Source: Aporhodopirellula sallentina SM41
Lineage (GTDB): Bacteria; Planctomycetota; Planctomycetia; Pirellulales; Pirellulaceae
Reading direction: 5' to 3'
DNA length: 33,858 bases
Assembly: GCF_000346505.1 (NCBI RefSeq)
Contig: NZ_ANOH01000346.1
Location: 1-33,858, forward strand
Below, piece after piece: positions 14,201-22,603 of the stretch. The notes beneath the pieces are model-generated. The model saw only the letters and a program-made list of their open reading frames with translations, had not been told where the DNA came from and did not search any database. Every line of letters begins with the position of its first letter. Position 1 is the first letter of the stretch. Made by a program: the position numbers and the translations under genes.

Positions 14201-17000
14201 GCCGCCCGTCCAACGCAAATGTGTTGCTGGTTCGATATAGATGCGACCTGAAATCCAAGTGGTCGTCGGGATCAAGATAGACTCGTAATGATTCGCTACT
14301 ATGACTTGGCAGGTCGCGGATATCTTCCGCAGTCATCGAAATCGTATTGGGAACATTGTCATCGAGCCGGATCGCGTCGATGGCTTGAACGCTCCAAAGA
14401 AATTCCGACGTTAGGTCCAAGCCGGTTTCGGGGTTTTGGAGGCTCAGTGAGTCGAAGCCCTTGCCGCCGTCGATGTCGATCACGCCATCGAGTCCGGCCA
14501 GTTCTCCAGGCCATCGAAATTGATCGTCTCCATCGCTGCCGGTAAGGCCGACACGCACGATCGACTCCACTGGAGACCGGTAGACGACCTGTTCATCGAC
14601 CAGAACTTCAAATTGTTTGTCATGTGTTGTCCAGCCGATGACTCCCGGTTGCCGCAGGGAAACTTGAACGCTACCCGAGTCGACGGACGAAATCATGACG
14701 GTGAGTTCTTCCGAGCCGTTGAGCCAGACCTCGTCTTCGTAGGTGGATGCCCATCGAAAAACAGCATCAGTCATGCCGATGGTGGCGCCAGCGGGAACAT
14801 CAAACGTCAACAGGTTCAAACCGGCGCTGAGAGCAATCGAATCGAAGATCTTCTCATCGTCTTGATATTGCCCGTCCGCATCGAAGTCGATCCATGCCAT
14901 CAACAATCCGGCGTGGACAGCGTAGGCCGTAATGGCTGCTGTTGTTGAGCTTGGGTTGGCAGCGTCGGCAGGGACCGAAACGACAGACGTCACAAAATGG
15001 TGCTGCTGGCCGTTTCTAACCTCAAATGTTTCCGAATCGACCACGATCACCGGAACCAAAAGGGGATTGCCGGACAGATCTTCGATCTCGGCCGTCTCAG
15101 AGATGCTCAAGCCGACACGGGCATTGAGAGCAGCAAGATCACCGCCAGCAACCGTGATGTCGTAATCATTTTCACCCACCAATTCGATATCGGTGATTTC
15201 AGCAGTCGTCCCCAACACGACAAAGTCATTTGCATCGATACCTGATACTTGTTCATTAAAGAAGACGCGAAACTTGAGTGAGTCGGAGTCTGTCAATGCA
15301 TTAATGGGCTCGCTGCGATAGATCCTATCGACTGTGGGCGCGATTGTATCAACCGTGTTGTTGTCGACAGAGATTGAGACCTCTGCGGTGACGGTTTCCT
15401 GTCCGTCGCTGACGGTGTAGGAGAACGTCTCAACGCCGACGTATCCGGCCGCAGGGTTGTAGATCATTGAGCCGTCGAGTCCGATTTCGACAGTGCCCAA
15501 TGCTGAAATTGCTGAAACCGATACGATTGACAGCGAGTCACCATCGACGTCAACATCATTGTCGAGCACGGCGAGCTGGTGAGGCCCGGCACCCTCGACC
15601 GTAAATACATCGTCCAAGGCGATCGGAGCGTCGTTGCGTCCGCTGATGGTGACCGTCAACTGGTTCGTAACGGCAGCAAGTCCGTCCGTGATGCTGAAGT
15701 CAAAGACGATGGTCTCTGATTGCCCGCTGCGCAGAACGCCGTAGGCGGCCGGGTCGATCAAAATCTCACTGGTTGCCGGACTCAATTCAATACCTCGCTG
15801 GTCCCCAAAAATTGGCTGAACAGACTGGATAAAGAGCGTATCACCATCGGGATCGGAAGCACGGTCGAGAAGATTGACGACTTCGTTCCGATTGTCTTCG
15901 GAAATAGTAAGTTCGATCGGACCGTCGACTACTGGCGGACGATTCGGTTGCGTGGTGGTGATGGTGACGGTGCTCAACTGGTCTAAGAGAATATCGGCCG
16001 AACTAACCCCAATGCCATCCAGACCACCAAACAACGCCGCCTCAAGACCGGATTCCGAAAACGTGAATGTCAATGCATCGGTGGCGTCTGTGATGCGCAC
16101 TAAGAAGCTAAACGCGTCAAAAGGAACTGGGAGCACAGGCAAATCGAATGCGTGGGGCAGGCTCTCCTCGGGGACGAAGTTCGCAACTGTTGCAAACAGA
16201 CTGCCAGTTACTGGATTGACACCCGCTCCAAAGAAAGGAGCATAGATCGACGTCCCAAATGGATCAGACGACGGGACACTTCGGCTGCGAAAGTCCACAC
16301 TGTCAAACAGATTCGCGTTTGGATTGAATGAGCCATCTGGGAGGAAGGGTTCGGTACTGATCGTTTGGGTGTAAACGGGGATGTCGAGATCTGGCGTCAA
16401 GCGGACGTCGGGCAAATCGAGGCCCTCAAAATCGACCGAGTAATCAATTCTAAAAATGAAGTCGTCTGCGTCGAAGGGTCGCCCTTCGCCCTGGATCGCT
16501 CCACGGCGAAGCTGGTTGATTTGGAAATCATTTGGTTGCATTCCAAGCTGTATTAAGCCGCGAGCGATCTCGGCGATGGGGTCTTCCACGAAGTCGATCA
16601 AAGTCGAACTATACGCCCCAGGCTGCCCGACGCGCGAGCCGAAGATCGTGCCCGAAGTCGCGTTCTCGATCTCCTCTCCGACGATCAGAATCTGGGTCTC
16701 TGTCAGGACGGGCCGGAAAACCGCTGGGTCTGACGGAGTCATTGCGGTCGTCAGCAACTGGGCCCCGACCGCTTGCGAGTCCTGCCGTAGATCCCGGTAA
16801 GCGACTTCCAAATAAACTAGATCTCCGACGGCAACTTCGGCAACACGGTCAGCTTCGGAAGTCAATGCCCGATCGTGAACATCCCGAACGGACAGTTCCA
16901 ACGCTAACAACTCTCCGGCGAGGCACTGCCGAGACTCCAATCGCTCAAAGAATGAGCGTCGCCTGCGTAAATTCGCTGGTCGCCTTCGACTTTTGAACAT
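11214..17000 (-). CDS. Giant exported multidomain surface protein (cadherin-like, GEVED, dockerin, Calx-beta-like)
   Basis: 1928 residues. The Arg-rich N-terminus followed by FFERLESRQCLAGE (17-30) is the LExRxxLAG-type leader seen on large planctomycete surface proteins. In order: an acidic unknown region 31-350; cadherin/VCBS-like repeats about 354-455 and 456-548 (ASDPDGD, DNDVDVDGD, FSYTVSDG); a bacterial Ig-like domain 552-660; a GEVED-type domain about 690-770 (WIDFDADGQYQDDE); dockerin type I repeats 966-990 and 1014-1036 (DVNGSGDITALDALVIIN; DVTQDGEVTALDALRVIN); an unusual helical region 1160-1460 with a hydrophobic hairpin at about 1312-1350; an ASH/Ig-like domain 1465-1570; a Calx-beta-like domain 1683-1795; and a CARDB-like end 1800-1925. 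The role is probably cell-surface adhesion or matrix attachment. It is a single-gene unit, with no strong Shine-Dalgarno visible. Confidence 0.9.
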   Translation of the reverse strand: MFKSRRRPANLRRRRSFFERLESRQCLAGELLALELSVRDVHDRALTSEADRVAEVAVGDLVYLEVAYRDLRQDSQAVGAQLLTTAMTPSDPAVFRPVLTETQILIVGEEIENATSGTIFGSRVGQPGAYSSTLIDFVEDPIAEIARGLIQLGMQPNDFQINQLRRGAIQGEGRPFDADDFIFRIDYSVDFEGLDLPDVRLTPDLDIPVYTQTISTEPFLPDGSFNPNANLFDSVDFRSRSVPSSDPFGTSIYAPFFGAGVNPVTGSLFATVANFVPEESLPHAFDLPVLPVPFDAFSFLVRITDATDALTFTFSESGLEAALFGGLDGIGVSSADILLDQLSTVTITTTQPNRPPVVDGPIELTISEDNRNEVVNLLDRASDPDGDTLFIQSVQPIFGDQRGIELSPATSEILIDPAAYGVLRSGQSETIVFDFSITDGLAAVTNQLTVTISGRNDAPIALDDVFTVEGAGPHQLAVLDNDVDVDGDSLSIVSVSAISALGTVEIGLDGSMIYNPAAGYVGVETFSYTVSDGQETVTAEVSISVDNNTVDTIAPTVDRIYRSEPINALTDSDSLKFRVFFNEQVSGIDANDFVVLGTTAEITDIELVGENDYDITVAGGDLAALNARVGLSISETAEIEDLSGNPLLVPVIVVDSETFEVRNGQQHHFVTSVVSVPADAANPSSTTAAITAYAVHAGLLMAWIDFDADGQYQDDEKIFDSIALSAGLNLLTFDVPAGATIGMTDAVFRWASTYEDEVWLNGSEELTVMISSVDSGSVQVSLRQPGVIGWTTHDKQFEVLVDEQVVYRSPVESIVRVGLTGSDGDDQFRWPGELAGLDGVIDIDGGKGFDSLSLQNPETGLDLTSEFLWSVQAIDAIRLDDNVPNTISMTAEDIRDLPSHSSESLRVYLDPDDHLDFRSHLYRTSNTFALDGRLATRIGELSADVFPFFAPFDVLGKNWTNPLEPTDVNGSGDITALDALVIINELNRKQFVVGDSTTLVDPNVAPAAFPGFYYDVTQDGEVTALDALRVINRLNAGFRQEPMATGGGLPGTSVTISRAEFDPDRETTVTFRDSDGYRVTVNASSVTATSVTAPIPIWMDFDTLEFRTATVEVIVTQTDASGKQTKVFAENAITIDDLPQPDLPVGVLTRTYFSSLVSVSSQAIFDLREIATASENTVNVNSVVAEIQQVTASYQTIIDGVNSLLAGTIDRLELGSIQTAGGPIDLFLDIEGLAQFDRVVATWVTPNVESNEIQTLETFSAFQLAPIQIQQNSSSAEQSLDDLDEVERMFGPSANANVAEFRTKMEILRDITPLAASAVAIGVFVVAPSLLTGVTVAAISALSLYYLSGVSLAGTSAIQAMEGSNALLTRGDATQSTFEESTKFAEESSNTIAREMILQGVLAGLPSRIATNGAAAKAANDLLSQGSAVRDAIGTLDGDQPSIAKQIIDSFETIRENLDNSNTGISVDVSSLSFDVPKGGEATMTDKIVITNQGDEPVNVSLSNASSDYTVSPASGSIAAGGSLEVTVTLQQSTFNRQLQDSPQTFDSEILVKDAEGETIETVAVDVVVTAGDVTPSAEILEIIVPPGGVGATTFSLSNTGPIGSISNYELTTNTASNVNIVPVSGSNNRLPTNDPAEFNIEVRNIDPENLPTDLKLIVRQTDFDPAKETPVQIRVIMQQNVGITIDAEPDLRTSEDDSSAEHTATFTVRLDSRPTSDVTIQIMSSDDTEGRLEKSSLIFTPENWNVDQRVTVLGVDDDTVDGDIQYQIDFEVRSEDASYNALELEHVQLANVDNDITPPRLDATVQSVPNVVIVGQTFSFQVTVTNNGTTDITPTSDYFLKINSMELGSGFIRFDTPQYESCSLEGPNVFCSFDSLHAGQSTIFDFQATGLTESSRDYRWIVSLHKRSDPQFRGSIVNPGTQVTIVE

Positions 17001-17625
17001 CGTTTTGCACCCAAAAGTTGTGATTAGATCGAGAAATCACTCTGAGTAGTTTCTGATACTCGCAGCAGGGTCTCCGAAGTTGCCGAATATATCCGAAAAG
17101 TTTTAGGTGAGGGCCGTGTACTGGAGAGTTTTCGTTTTTTGGGGAACCAGGGATGCTGAAATCGTCAACTGGCCTGCTAGGCGGATTTGGACCGACGAGG
17201 CGGGATCGCCGTTGCGACCAACAGCTTGGGCGCGGTTGATTTGAATTTGGTTGCTGTGGGTCCGCTGGCAAACAAGACGAATACCGCCGTCGGTCTTTCC
17301 GGCAACATGGTTGCTCGGTTTCCCATCGTCTCGCGGTTCGCCGATCTGATCTGGCGTTTCCAGCAGTTCACGAATGACTGTGTCATTCGTGCCACATACC
17401 GAAGCGACTTCTCACGATTCTGTTCGACGCTCCGGTGGCCGACTTCGGTGAGGCAGCGCCCATCCAACCGCTGCGAGAATTCGAGGGACTTCTGGATCGC
17501 CCGGCTCCATCTATCAGTACCAGACGCTAGGTGGAACCTGCTAGAATCTGGTTCGCAAGAGATGCCGAATTATCGAAAGTTCATCGAAGTAGAGTTTTTC
17601 GGTCGTTTCTGCTAGCAGTACACGC
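17001..17625. other. About 600 bp without a supported gene, left of the transposase remnant
   Basis: Overlapping open frames on both strands (17187-17615 plus, 17177-17467 minus) lack domain signatures and Shine-Dalgarno sites. The promoter of the giant surface protein must lie near 17001-17150. The right part may be the scar left by the truncation of the ISL3 element; no inverted repeat matching an intact insertion sequence end was seen. Confidence 0.45.
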
Positions 17626-18192
17626 AGTTGGCCCAAGCGTCTGTCTTGGAAAGAGACCGCGGCGATCTTTGGAACAAGCTGGGACACCGTTTACCGGGCC
17701 ATCGACTGGGTCGTCCGCTGGGGCCTGGTTCACCGGGAAATTGGCCCAATCGAGGCGATTGGCGTCGATGAAATCGCTTACCGCCGCGGGCACAAATACC
17801 TGACGCTCGTCTACCAGATCGACTCGGATTGCCGGCGTCTGCTCTACGTCGCCCGCGATCGCACCGAGGAGAGCCTTCGGGGCTTCTTCAGCACGATTCC
17901 CGCCTCGTCGATCGAAACCTTGAAGTTCGTTTGCACGGACATGTGGAAGCAATACATGAACGTGATCGCCGAGCAGGCATCCGGGGCGGTGCATATCCTT
18001 GATCGGTATCATGTGATGAAGAAGTTCGGCGACAAGATCAATCAGGTTCGTGCCGAGGAGGCACGTCAGATGAAGCAAGACGGCTATGAGCCGGTGCTGA
18101 AGAATTCGCGGTGGTGTTTGTTGAAACGTCGGGAGAATCTGACGACGAAGCAGACGGTCAAGCTGAGCGAATTGTTGCAATACACACAATAG
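17626..18192 (+). pseudogene. ISL3-family transposase fragment, truncated at both ends
   Basis: The frame is open from 17593, but recognisable ISL3 sequence runs from about 17629 (WPKRLSWKETAAIFGTSW) to the stop at 18190-18192. Two catalytic Asp contexts of the DDE domain survive: IGVDEIAYRRGHKYLTLVYQ (first D) and FVCTDMWKQYM (second D), followed by ILDRYHVMKKF and the LKRRENLT motif. The zinc-finger N-terminus and the C-terminal part with the catalytic Glu are missing, so it cannot be active. It stops 14 bp from the convergent excisionase-like gene. It marks past insertion and deletion in this mobile region. Confidence 0.88.
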
Positions 18193-18205
18193 AATGCAAA
18201 ATGCT

Positions 18206-18841
18206 CTAGAACTCCGGAAACAAATCGTCGCCTTCCCCTCCTTTCTTATTATCGTCCGGTCGAGGAAACGCTCGAGACTTCGGCTCTGCATTTAGAAAGG
18301 CATCGACTTGAGCGCGAGAAAACCTAAGCTGTCTTCGCACTTCTCCCTTTCCGACATTCCGCCCTTCCAATTCCCCACGATCAAACGCTGACCTTACAGC
18401 ATCTCGGGAAATCCGCAGATACCTGGATGCGGCGGCGACATCGAAGACTTCAGGCCACAGAACGCCCCCCTCCTTCGCCAACTCAACTGCCTCATTGAAC
18501 AACTCCGTTTTAACCTCTTCAATCGCCAAGTACCTCTTTGCTTCGCTAAGCCAGTCAGCCGCGTCCTGTACGCGATACATACCTGCAGCCGACTGCACAT
18601 GAAGATAGCCTTCCGCTAGGAACTCTACCTTGGGATGATCTTCCTCCATCAATTTGCGAAGATAATCCGCGATTTCGTCGATCATGCGGGAGTACCGGGA
18701 GTGGTAGTCTTGTTCGCCCTGACACTTCAGCCGGCCTTCGGTATCCAGACCATTTGCCAACCTCGCAAGAGCATATGCATCGAAGAAGCAGTCAATCACT
18801 GAATCAAACTGCTCAAGCTGATCTGTAGTCATCACAATCAT
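18206..18841 (-). CDS. Excisionase-like protein with C-terminal HTH
   Basis: 211 residues. The N-terminal 130 residues are helical and unrecognised. Residues 131-184 form a MerR/excisionase-type winged helix-turn-helix (VFDVAAASRYLRISRDAVR, then an R-x-Q-L-R-F strand and SRAQVDAFL). The gene begins 12 bp after the recombinase stop, so the two are an operon. The likely job is a recombination directionality factor or repressor for the recombinase. A start three codons in (MTTDQ) is equally possible. The basic, disordered tail ends in DDLFPEF. The family was not recognised beyond the HTH. Confidence 0.78.
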   Translation of the reverse strand: MIVMTTDQLEQFDSVIDCFFDAYALARLANGLDTEGRLKCQGEQDYHSRYSRMIDEIADYLRKLMEEDHPKVEFLAEGYLHVQSAAGMYRVQDAADWLSEAKRYLAIEEVKTELFNEAVELAKEGGVLWPEVFDVAAASRYLRISRDAVRSAFDRGELEGRNVGKGEVRRQLRFSRAQVDAFLNAEPKSRAFPRPDDNKKGGEGDDLFPEF

Positions 18842-18853
18842 TTGAGCCTCACA

Positions 18854-20014
18854 TTACAAGCCGGCTTCGGGCCGTTCACTTAGAATCCACATTCGCACAT
18901 GATCGCAGGCTTTGACGACACGCTCCCTTTCGATGAATTCGCGGTAGTGTGCAGACATTCCGCTGTCCAGATGCCCCATGACGTGATCGACGGCAATCTG
19001 ATCCCCACATCCCGAAGCAATGGTTGCGAACGTATGCCTGAGAGAATAGAAGCCCACATTCTTTTGATAGCAGCCAACAGTTCTCGCTAACAATCGAAAT
19101 TGTTCGCCTATTGAATCTCGATTCGTACCATTGCGATCCACCCAGAGCTTCCCTGTTCGGGTCAGAAACACATGATCGCCCGCGGTTCTGTTTTTAAATG
19201 CGTGAGATTGCCCATCGAGTACAGCCCTGATCGCAGCGATTGTTTCTGGCCACAACCATGCAGCCCTATCTTTTCCGGTCTTTCCACGTGGACGTGAAAG
19301 CCAACACTCATCCCAGTCAATCCAACTTTCACGAAGCTCTGAACAATCGTCATTTCCGTAAGCTGCGTTTAGCCCCAGCCAGATCATCGCGTGCATCTGC
19401 GGGCGAGCTTCCTGCAGTAGCGACCAAATCTGATCTGCTGAAAACAGTTTCTTCGGCTTGTCAGCCTTCTCATTGCGCATCGCACGCTTCGTCGGCACGG
19501 AGAAAAGCTGGCCGTATTTTGGCGGTTCTGACAACAGATCATTTTGCCACGCCCATTTAAAAATGGAGCGGATCCCCAAAATGTGATTCCTACGGCTTCG
19601 CAATGTCCACGCCTCAGGAAAGCTTGCCTTGATCGCAGCAAAGTCTTCCTTTCGGATAGTCGCAATCTCTCTCCTGGCACCGAAATGCTTTAGCAGATAA
19701 ACACAGTAGCCTCGCACCTCTCGCGCGTGAGCCGGCGATACGTCCCCCATACTCGCCCGCCTGTTTTGCTCCTTCTGGTACCGATTGCACATCACTTTGA
19801 CTGTGATACTCTCGGGCAAATGGGCCGGCTCGCCGCGTTCTAGCCTTGCCTTAATTTCGAGCCAATTCCGCTCAGCCGCCGCCGGATCGCCCCATGGGCC
19901 GCAATTGTACTTTTTGCCACCAAAGCTCTTGCACCAGTAGCCTCGGGCGTGTGCGTAAAGTGGAAAGTCAGGGCGAGGCTTCTCTGGTTTCTTCGACTGT
20001 TGTTTCGCGACCAT
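18854..20014 (-). CDS. Tyrosine recombinase (phage-type integrase), planctomycete variant
   Basis: 386 residues from ATG 20014 (MVAKQQSKKPEKPRPDFPLY); a start at 20041 adds nine residues, but the KKPEKPxPDFPL opening fits this family better. There is a SAM-like core-binding domain at 65-175 and a catalytic domain at 190-375. Catalytic landmarks: RGKTGK (Lys245), YSLRHTF (Arg326), MGH (His348) and the nucleophile Tyr357 in SAHYRE. The usual box I Arg (GLR) is replaced by GNDDCSEL (Asn221), and the HxxR histidine by Tyr323. It sits 250 bp beyond the tRNA-Gln 3' end, the usual place for an element that integrates into a tRNA gene. Co-transcribed with the excisionase-like gene. Confidence 0.88.
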   Translation of the reverse strand: MVAKQQSKKPEKPRPDFPLYAHARGYWCKSFGGKKYNCGPWGDPAAAERNWLEIKARLERGEPAHLPESITVKVMCNRYQKEQNRRASMGDVSPAHAREVRGYCVYLLKHFGARREIATIRKEDFAAIKASFPEAWTLRSRRNHILGIRSIFKWAWQNDLLSEPPKYGQLFSVPTKRAMRNEKADKPKKLFSADQIWSLLQEARPQMHAMIWLGLNAAYGNDDCSELRESWIDWDECWLSRPRGKTGKDRAAWLWPETIAAIRAVLDGQSHAFKNRTAGDHVFLTRTGKLWVDRNGTNRDSIGEQFRLLARTVGCYQKNVGFYSLRHTFATIASGCGDQIAVDHVMGHLDSGMSAHYREFIERERVVKACDHVRMWILSERPEAGL

Positions 20015-20264
20015 AGTCCCGTTGCAATAAAGCGTCAGCAAATAACTGCAATGCGTCGGGCGTCTTCCTCGGTCACACGCGTAGCGTGATCATTTCCAGA
20101 CCGAGACTTGACTACATGCGAAGAATCCCGAGCAACGATCCTGCCAGGATAAAGGACACCAAAAGAGAGCGTCAACCAAGTCGCCACCGGGGTGCCGGAG
20201 GGTGCCAACAACAGCTGGCCACCAAAAACCGCGATTTTCGAAGGAAAAACAACCGTTTATTAAG

Positions 20265-20336
20265 CTACCCCGCTAGGACTCGAACCTAGAATGACTGAAC
20301 CAAAATCAGTAGTGTTGCCGATTACACCACGGGGTA
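20265..20336 (-). tRNA. trnQ: tRNA-Gln (UUG)
   Basis: 72 nt folding into a full cloverleaf: acceptor TACCCCG/CGGGGTA (U1-A72 as in bacterial tRNA-Gln), D stem GTGT/ACAC, anticodon stem ACTGA/TCAGT with loop TTTTGGT (anticodon TTG), T stem CTAGG/CCTAG with loop TTCGAGT, discriminator G. CCA is not encoded. Its 3' end faces the recombinase gene, making it the probable attachment site. Confidence 0.95.
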
Positions 20337-20856
20337 TCGGGGGGAGCGGTTGAGCTCCCTGACGATGAGGCGAAGTTTAGCAGTCGAATGCGGGTTGCTG
20401 AAGAGGAGATTGTGCGGATTCTGGCCGGTAGAGTGAAAATTTTCTGGCATCGTGGCCGGGGACTGGGTTTCAGATCCGGTCGGGGATGTTGGGCTGGGCG
20501 ATTTTGCTGGTCGGCACGCGTTTCCGCTGAACGGGACCAGCCCATTGGGTCGAGCGAGACAAATTGCTGGGCCTTTGGCCCGAGGGAGTTTTGGGGTGGT
20601 TATTTGGTGACCCGCCCGCTGGGTTGCGATAGACGAATTGCGGGCCATTGGCCCGAGCGTTGTACTTGTGGCTGTTCAGAACCATCCCGTTGGGCTGGGC
20701 CAGATAAATCGTTGGGCCCTTAGCCCGAGGGTGTATTGGGATGGCGGGGTTGTTGGTTGGGAGAGGAAATCAGCGGAGCGGCGTCTTATCAAAATGGCGG
20801 CGATCCATCATGTTAGAGGTTGATGTTTTTTGCCGCTTTTTATTGCTTTCGTGACC
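20337..20856. other. Gene-free interval carrying the GGGCC-hairpin repeats
   Basis: 520 bp between tRNA-Gln and def. Open frames here run through the repeat array and encode no recognisable domain. Promoters for def-fmt (plus) and tRNA-Gln (minus) must lie here, but none stood out. Confidence 0.5.
20488..20740. repeat. Three or four degenerate tandem repeats of about 72 bp with GGGCC hairpins
   Basis: Copies start near 20541, 20615 and 20686 (periods 74 and 71), each with the order CCC-x-TTGGG-like box, a GAnA(C/T)AAAT-like box, then a GGGCC-3 nt-GGCCC palindrome followed by GAG. Palindromes: 20569-20573/20577-20581, 20641-20646/20650-20655 (6-bp stem), and a weaker 20714-20717/20723-20726. 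A fourth, more decayed copy begins near 20488 (GTTGGGCTGGGC shared with the third copy). Confidence 0.7.
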
Positions 20857-21441
20857 ATGGCTCTTTCGATCGTTCACTTTCCCCACCCGACACTTCGCCA
20901 CCGGAGTCGCCCGATCGTCCGTGTTGACGCGCGGCTGCGTGAGATGGCGGCTGAGATGTTGGATTTGATGTATGAGCACGAAGGCGTGGGGCTGGCGGCC
21001 AACCAAGTTGACCTGCCGATTCGGATGTTTGTCGCTAACCCGAGTGGAAAACGTGGCGAGGGCGAAGAATGGATCGTGATCAATCCGGTCATCGATCGCC
21101 CGAAAGGCAACGAAGCGGGCCAAGAGGGATGCCTGAGCGTTCCGGGATTGTTTGCGCAGGTCAAACGCCCCAAGAAAGTTCGTTTGCAAGGCTATGATCT
21201 CAGTGGCAATGAAATCAACAAGGAACTCGACGGGTTTCTAGCTCGCGTCGTGCAGCACGAGGTCGACCACCTCGACGGCGTGATGTTCTTCGACCGAATC
21301 GGCGACGAAGCGAAGCGGGAGATCGAAGGCGGTTTGGCTGAGTTCCAAACGACGTTTGAATCGCTGCAGGACACCGGCAGCATTCCGGCCAACGAGAAAC
21401 TCGCCGAACAGCTCGCCGTTTGGGAGAAGGCCTACACATGA
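20857..21441 (+). CDS. def: Peptide deformylase
   Basis: 194 residues from ATG 20857; an in-frame start at 20830 would add nine residues before the conserved opening. Removes the formyl group from nascent polypeptide N-termini, in the cytoplasm near the ribosome exit. All three motifs are present: GVGLAANQ (43-50), EGCLS (90-94, Cys92 binds the metal) and HEVDH (134-138, two His ligands and the catalytic Glu). Length is normal for a type I enzyme. It overlaps fmt by ATGA, so the two are translationally coupled; together they add and remove the formyl-Met mark. Confidence 0.96.
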   Translation: MALSIVHFPHPTLRHRSRPIVRVDARLREMAAEMLDLMYEHEGVGLAANQVDLPIRMFVANPSGKRGEGEEWIVINPVIDRPKGNEAGQEGCLSVPGLFAQVKRPKKVRLQGYDLSGNEINKELDGFLARVVQHEVDHLDGVMFFDRIGDEAKREIEGGLAEFQTTFESLQDTGSIPANEKLAEQLAVWEKAYT

Positions 21442-22454
21442 GCGTTACCAAACGACGCATCGTGTTGATGGGCACCGGTCCGTTCGCGGTCCCGTCGTTC
21501 GAAGCGATCCGCGCCGCCGGTCACGACATCGTGGTGGTGATCACGCGGCCGTTGCCTCCGGTCAAGAGCCGGGGTGGTCCGCCTCCAACCCCGGTTCGGG
21601 ATTGGGCGAGTGAACACGGGCTTCCGATTGAGGCTCCCGAGAGCATTAACTCCGACGAAACGGTCGAGCAACTCAACGCGATCGCGGCCGATTTGATGGT
21701 GGTCTGCGACTACGGCCAAATCCTGCGTCCACCGGCACTGGCGTCGACAAAATGGGGTGGGATTAACCTGCACGGTTCCTTGCTCCCCGCATACCGCGGC
21801 GCCGCTCCGGTGCAACGTGCGTTGTTGAGCGGTGATCAAGAAACGGGTGTTAGCGTGATTCACATGACACCCAAACTCGACGGCGGCCCAATCCTTGCAA
21901 GACGAACGACTCCGATCTCGCCAACGGAAACGGCGGGCAAGCTGGAAGAACGCTTGTCCCTGATTGGCGTGGACGCAACACTCGAGGCGATCAACATTCT
22001 CGAAGATGCGTTCACAAAGCTAGACGCCGGGCAACCGCTGGGTGATTTTGGCGAACAACAGGACGCGTCAAAGGTCTCCAAGGCTCCTCGTCTCAGCAAG
22101 GCGGAAGCGGAGATCGATTGGTCTCGATCGGCGAAGCACATCGATTGCCTCGTTCGCGGGATGCAACCGTGGCCGGTCGCATTCACGTTTGCAGAAACGA
22201 AGCCCGGCAAGCCGCCACTTCGTTTGGCGATCCGAAAGGTGACACCGATCGTTGACAAGGAAGCTGGAGCCGACCAAATCGGTCGGCTTCTTGAGTCTCA
22301 GTCCAAAGGAGAGATGGCGATCGGATGTGGGGATGGCCAGATCATCGTCGAGCGTCTGCAACCGGCGGGCAAGAATGAAATGAACGCGTCGGAATTCATC
22401 CGCGGACACCGATTGGAACCAGGGTTTCGGTTCGGAAAGCCCGCTGCTGAATAG
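21438..22454 (+). CDS. fmt: Methionyl-tRNA formyltransferase
   Basis: 338 residues from ATG 21438, overlapping the def stop. Transfers formyl from 10-formyl-tetrahydrofolate to initiator Met-tRNA. Residues 7-15 give the nucleotide-fold start (RIVLMGTGPFAVPSF), and 110-121 the catalytic NLHGSLLPAYRG motif (Asn110, His112), with Asp148 in KLDGGPIL. The C-terminal OB-like domain is recognisable from RLSKAEAEIDW and GMQPWPVAF onwards. An ordinary housekeeping copy. Confidence 0.96.
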   Translation: MSVTKRRIVLMGTGPFAVPSFEAIRAAGHDIVVVITRPLPPVKSRGGPPPTPVRDWASEHGLPIEAPESINSDETVEQLNAIAADLMVVCDYGQILRPPALASTKWGGINLHGSLLPAYRGAAPVQRALLSGDQETGVSVIHMTPKLDGGPILARRTTPISPTETAGKLEERLSLIGVDATLEAINILEDAFTKLDAGQPLGDFGEQQDASKVSKAPRLSKAEAEIDWSRSAKHIDCLVRGMQPWPVAFTFAETKPGKPPLRLAIRKVTPIVDKEAGADQIGRLLESQSKGEMAIGCGDGQIIVERLQPAGKNEMNASEFIRGHRLEPGFRFGKPAAE

Positions 22455-22603
22455 CCGATCGCTCACGGCGTGCAAACGGCAGGGGCCACGGTAGCGCGGC
22501 GACGTAAGAACGCCCACGAAGATCACGCACGTGCAGAAAAATAGGCGAGGTAGGCAGCCGACTTGCCTGGCCGCGGCGTTCCCTGCTGCGGCGCAAAGAT
22601 TGA

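Noticed and set aside
17581-18291. 236-codon minus-strand frame over the transposase
   Set aside because: Antisense shadow of clear ISL3 sequence.
18206-18841. Toxin-antitoxin interpretation of the HTH gene
   Set aside because: The gene is 12 bp after the recombinase and has an excisionase-type HTH; no toxin partner is visible.
20488-20740. Reading the GGGCC repeats as Rho-independent terminators
   Set aside because: No T-run follows any copy, and three tandem copies are not needed for termination of a tRNA or def.
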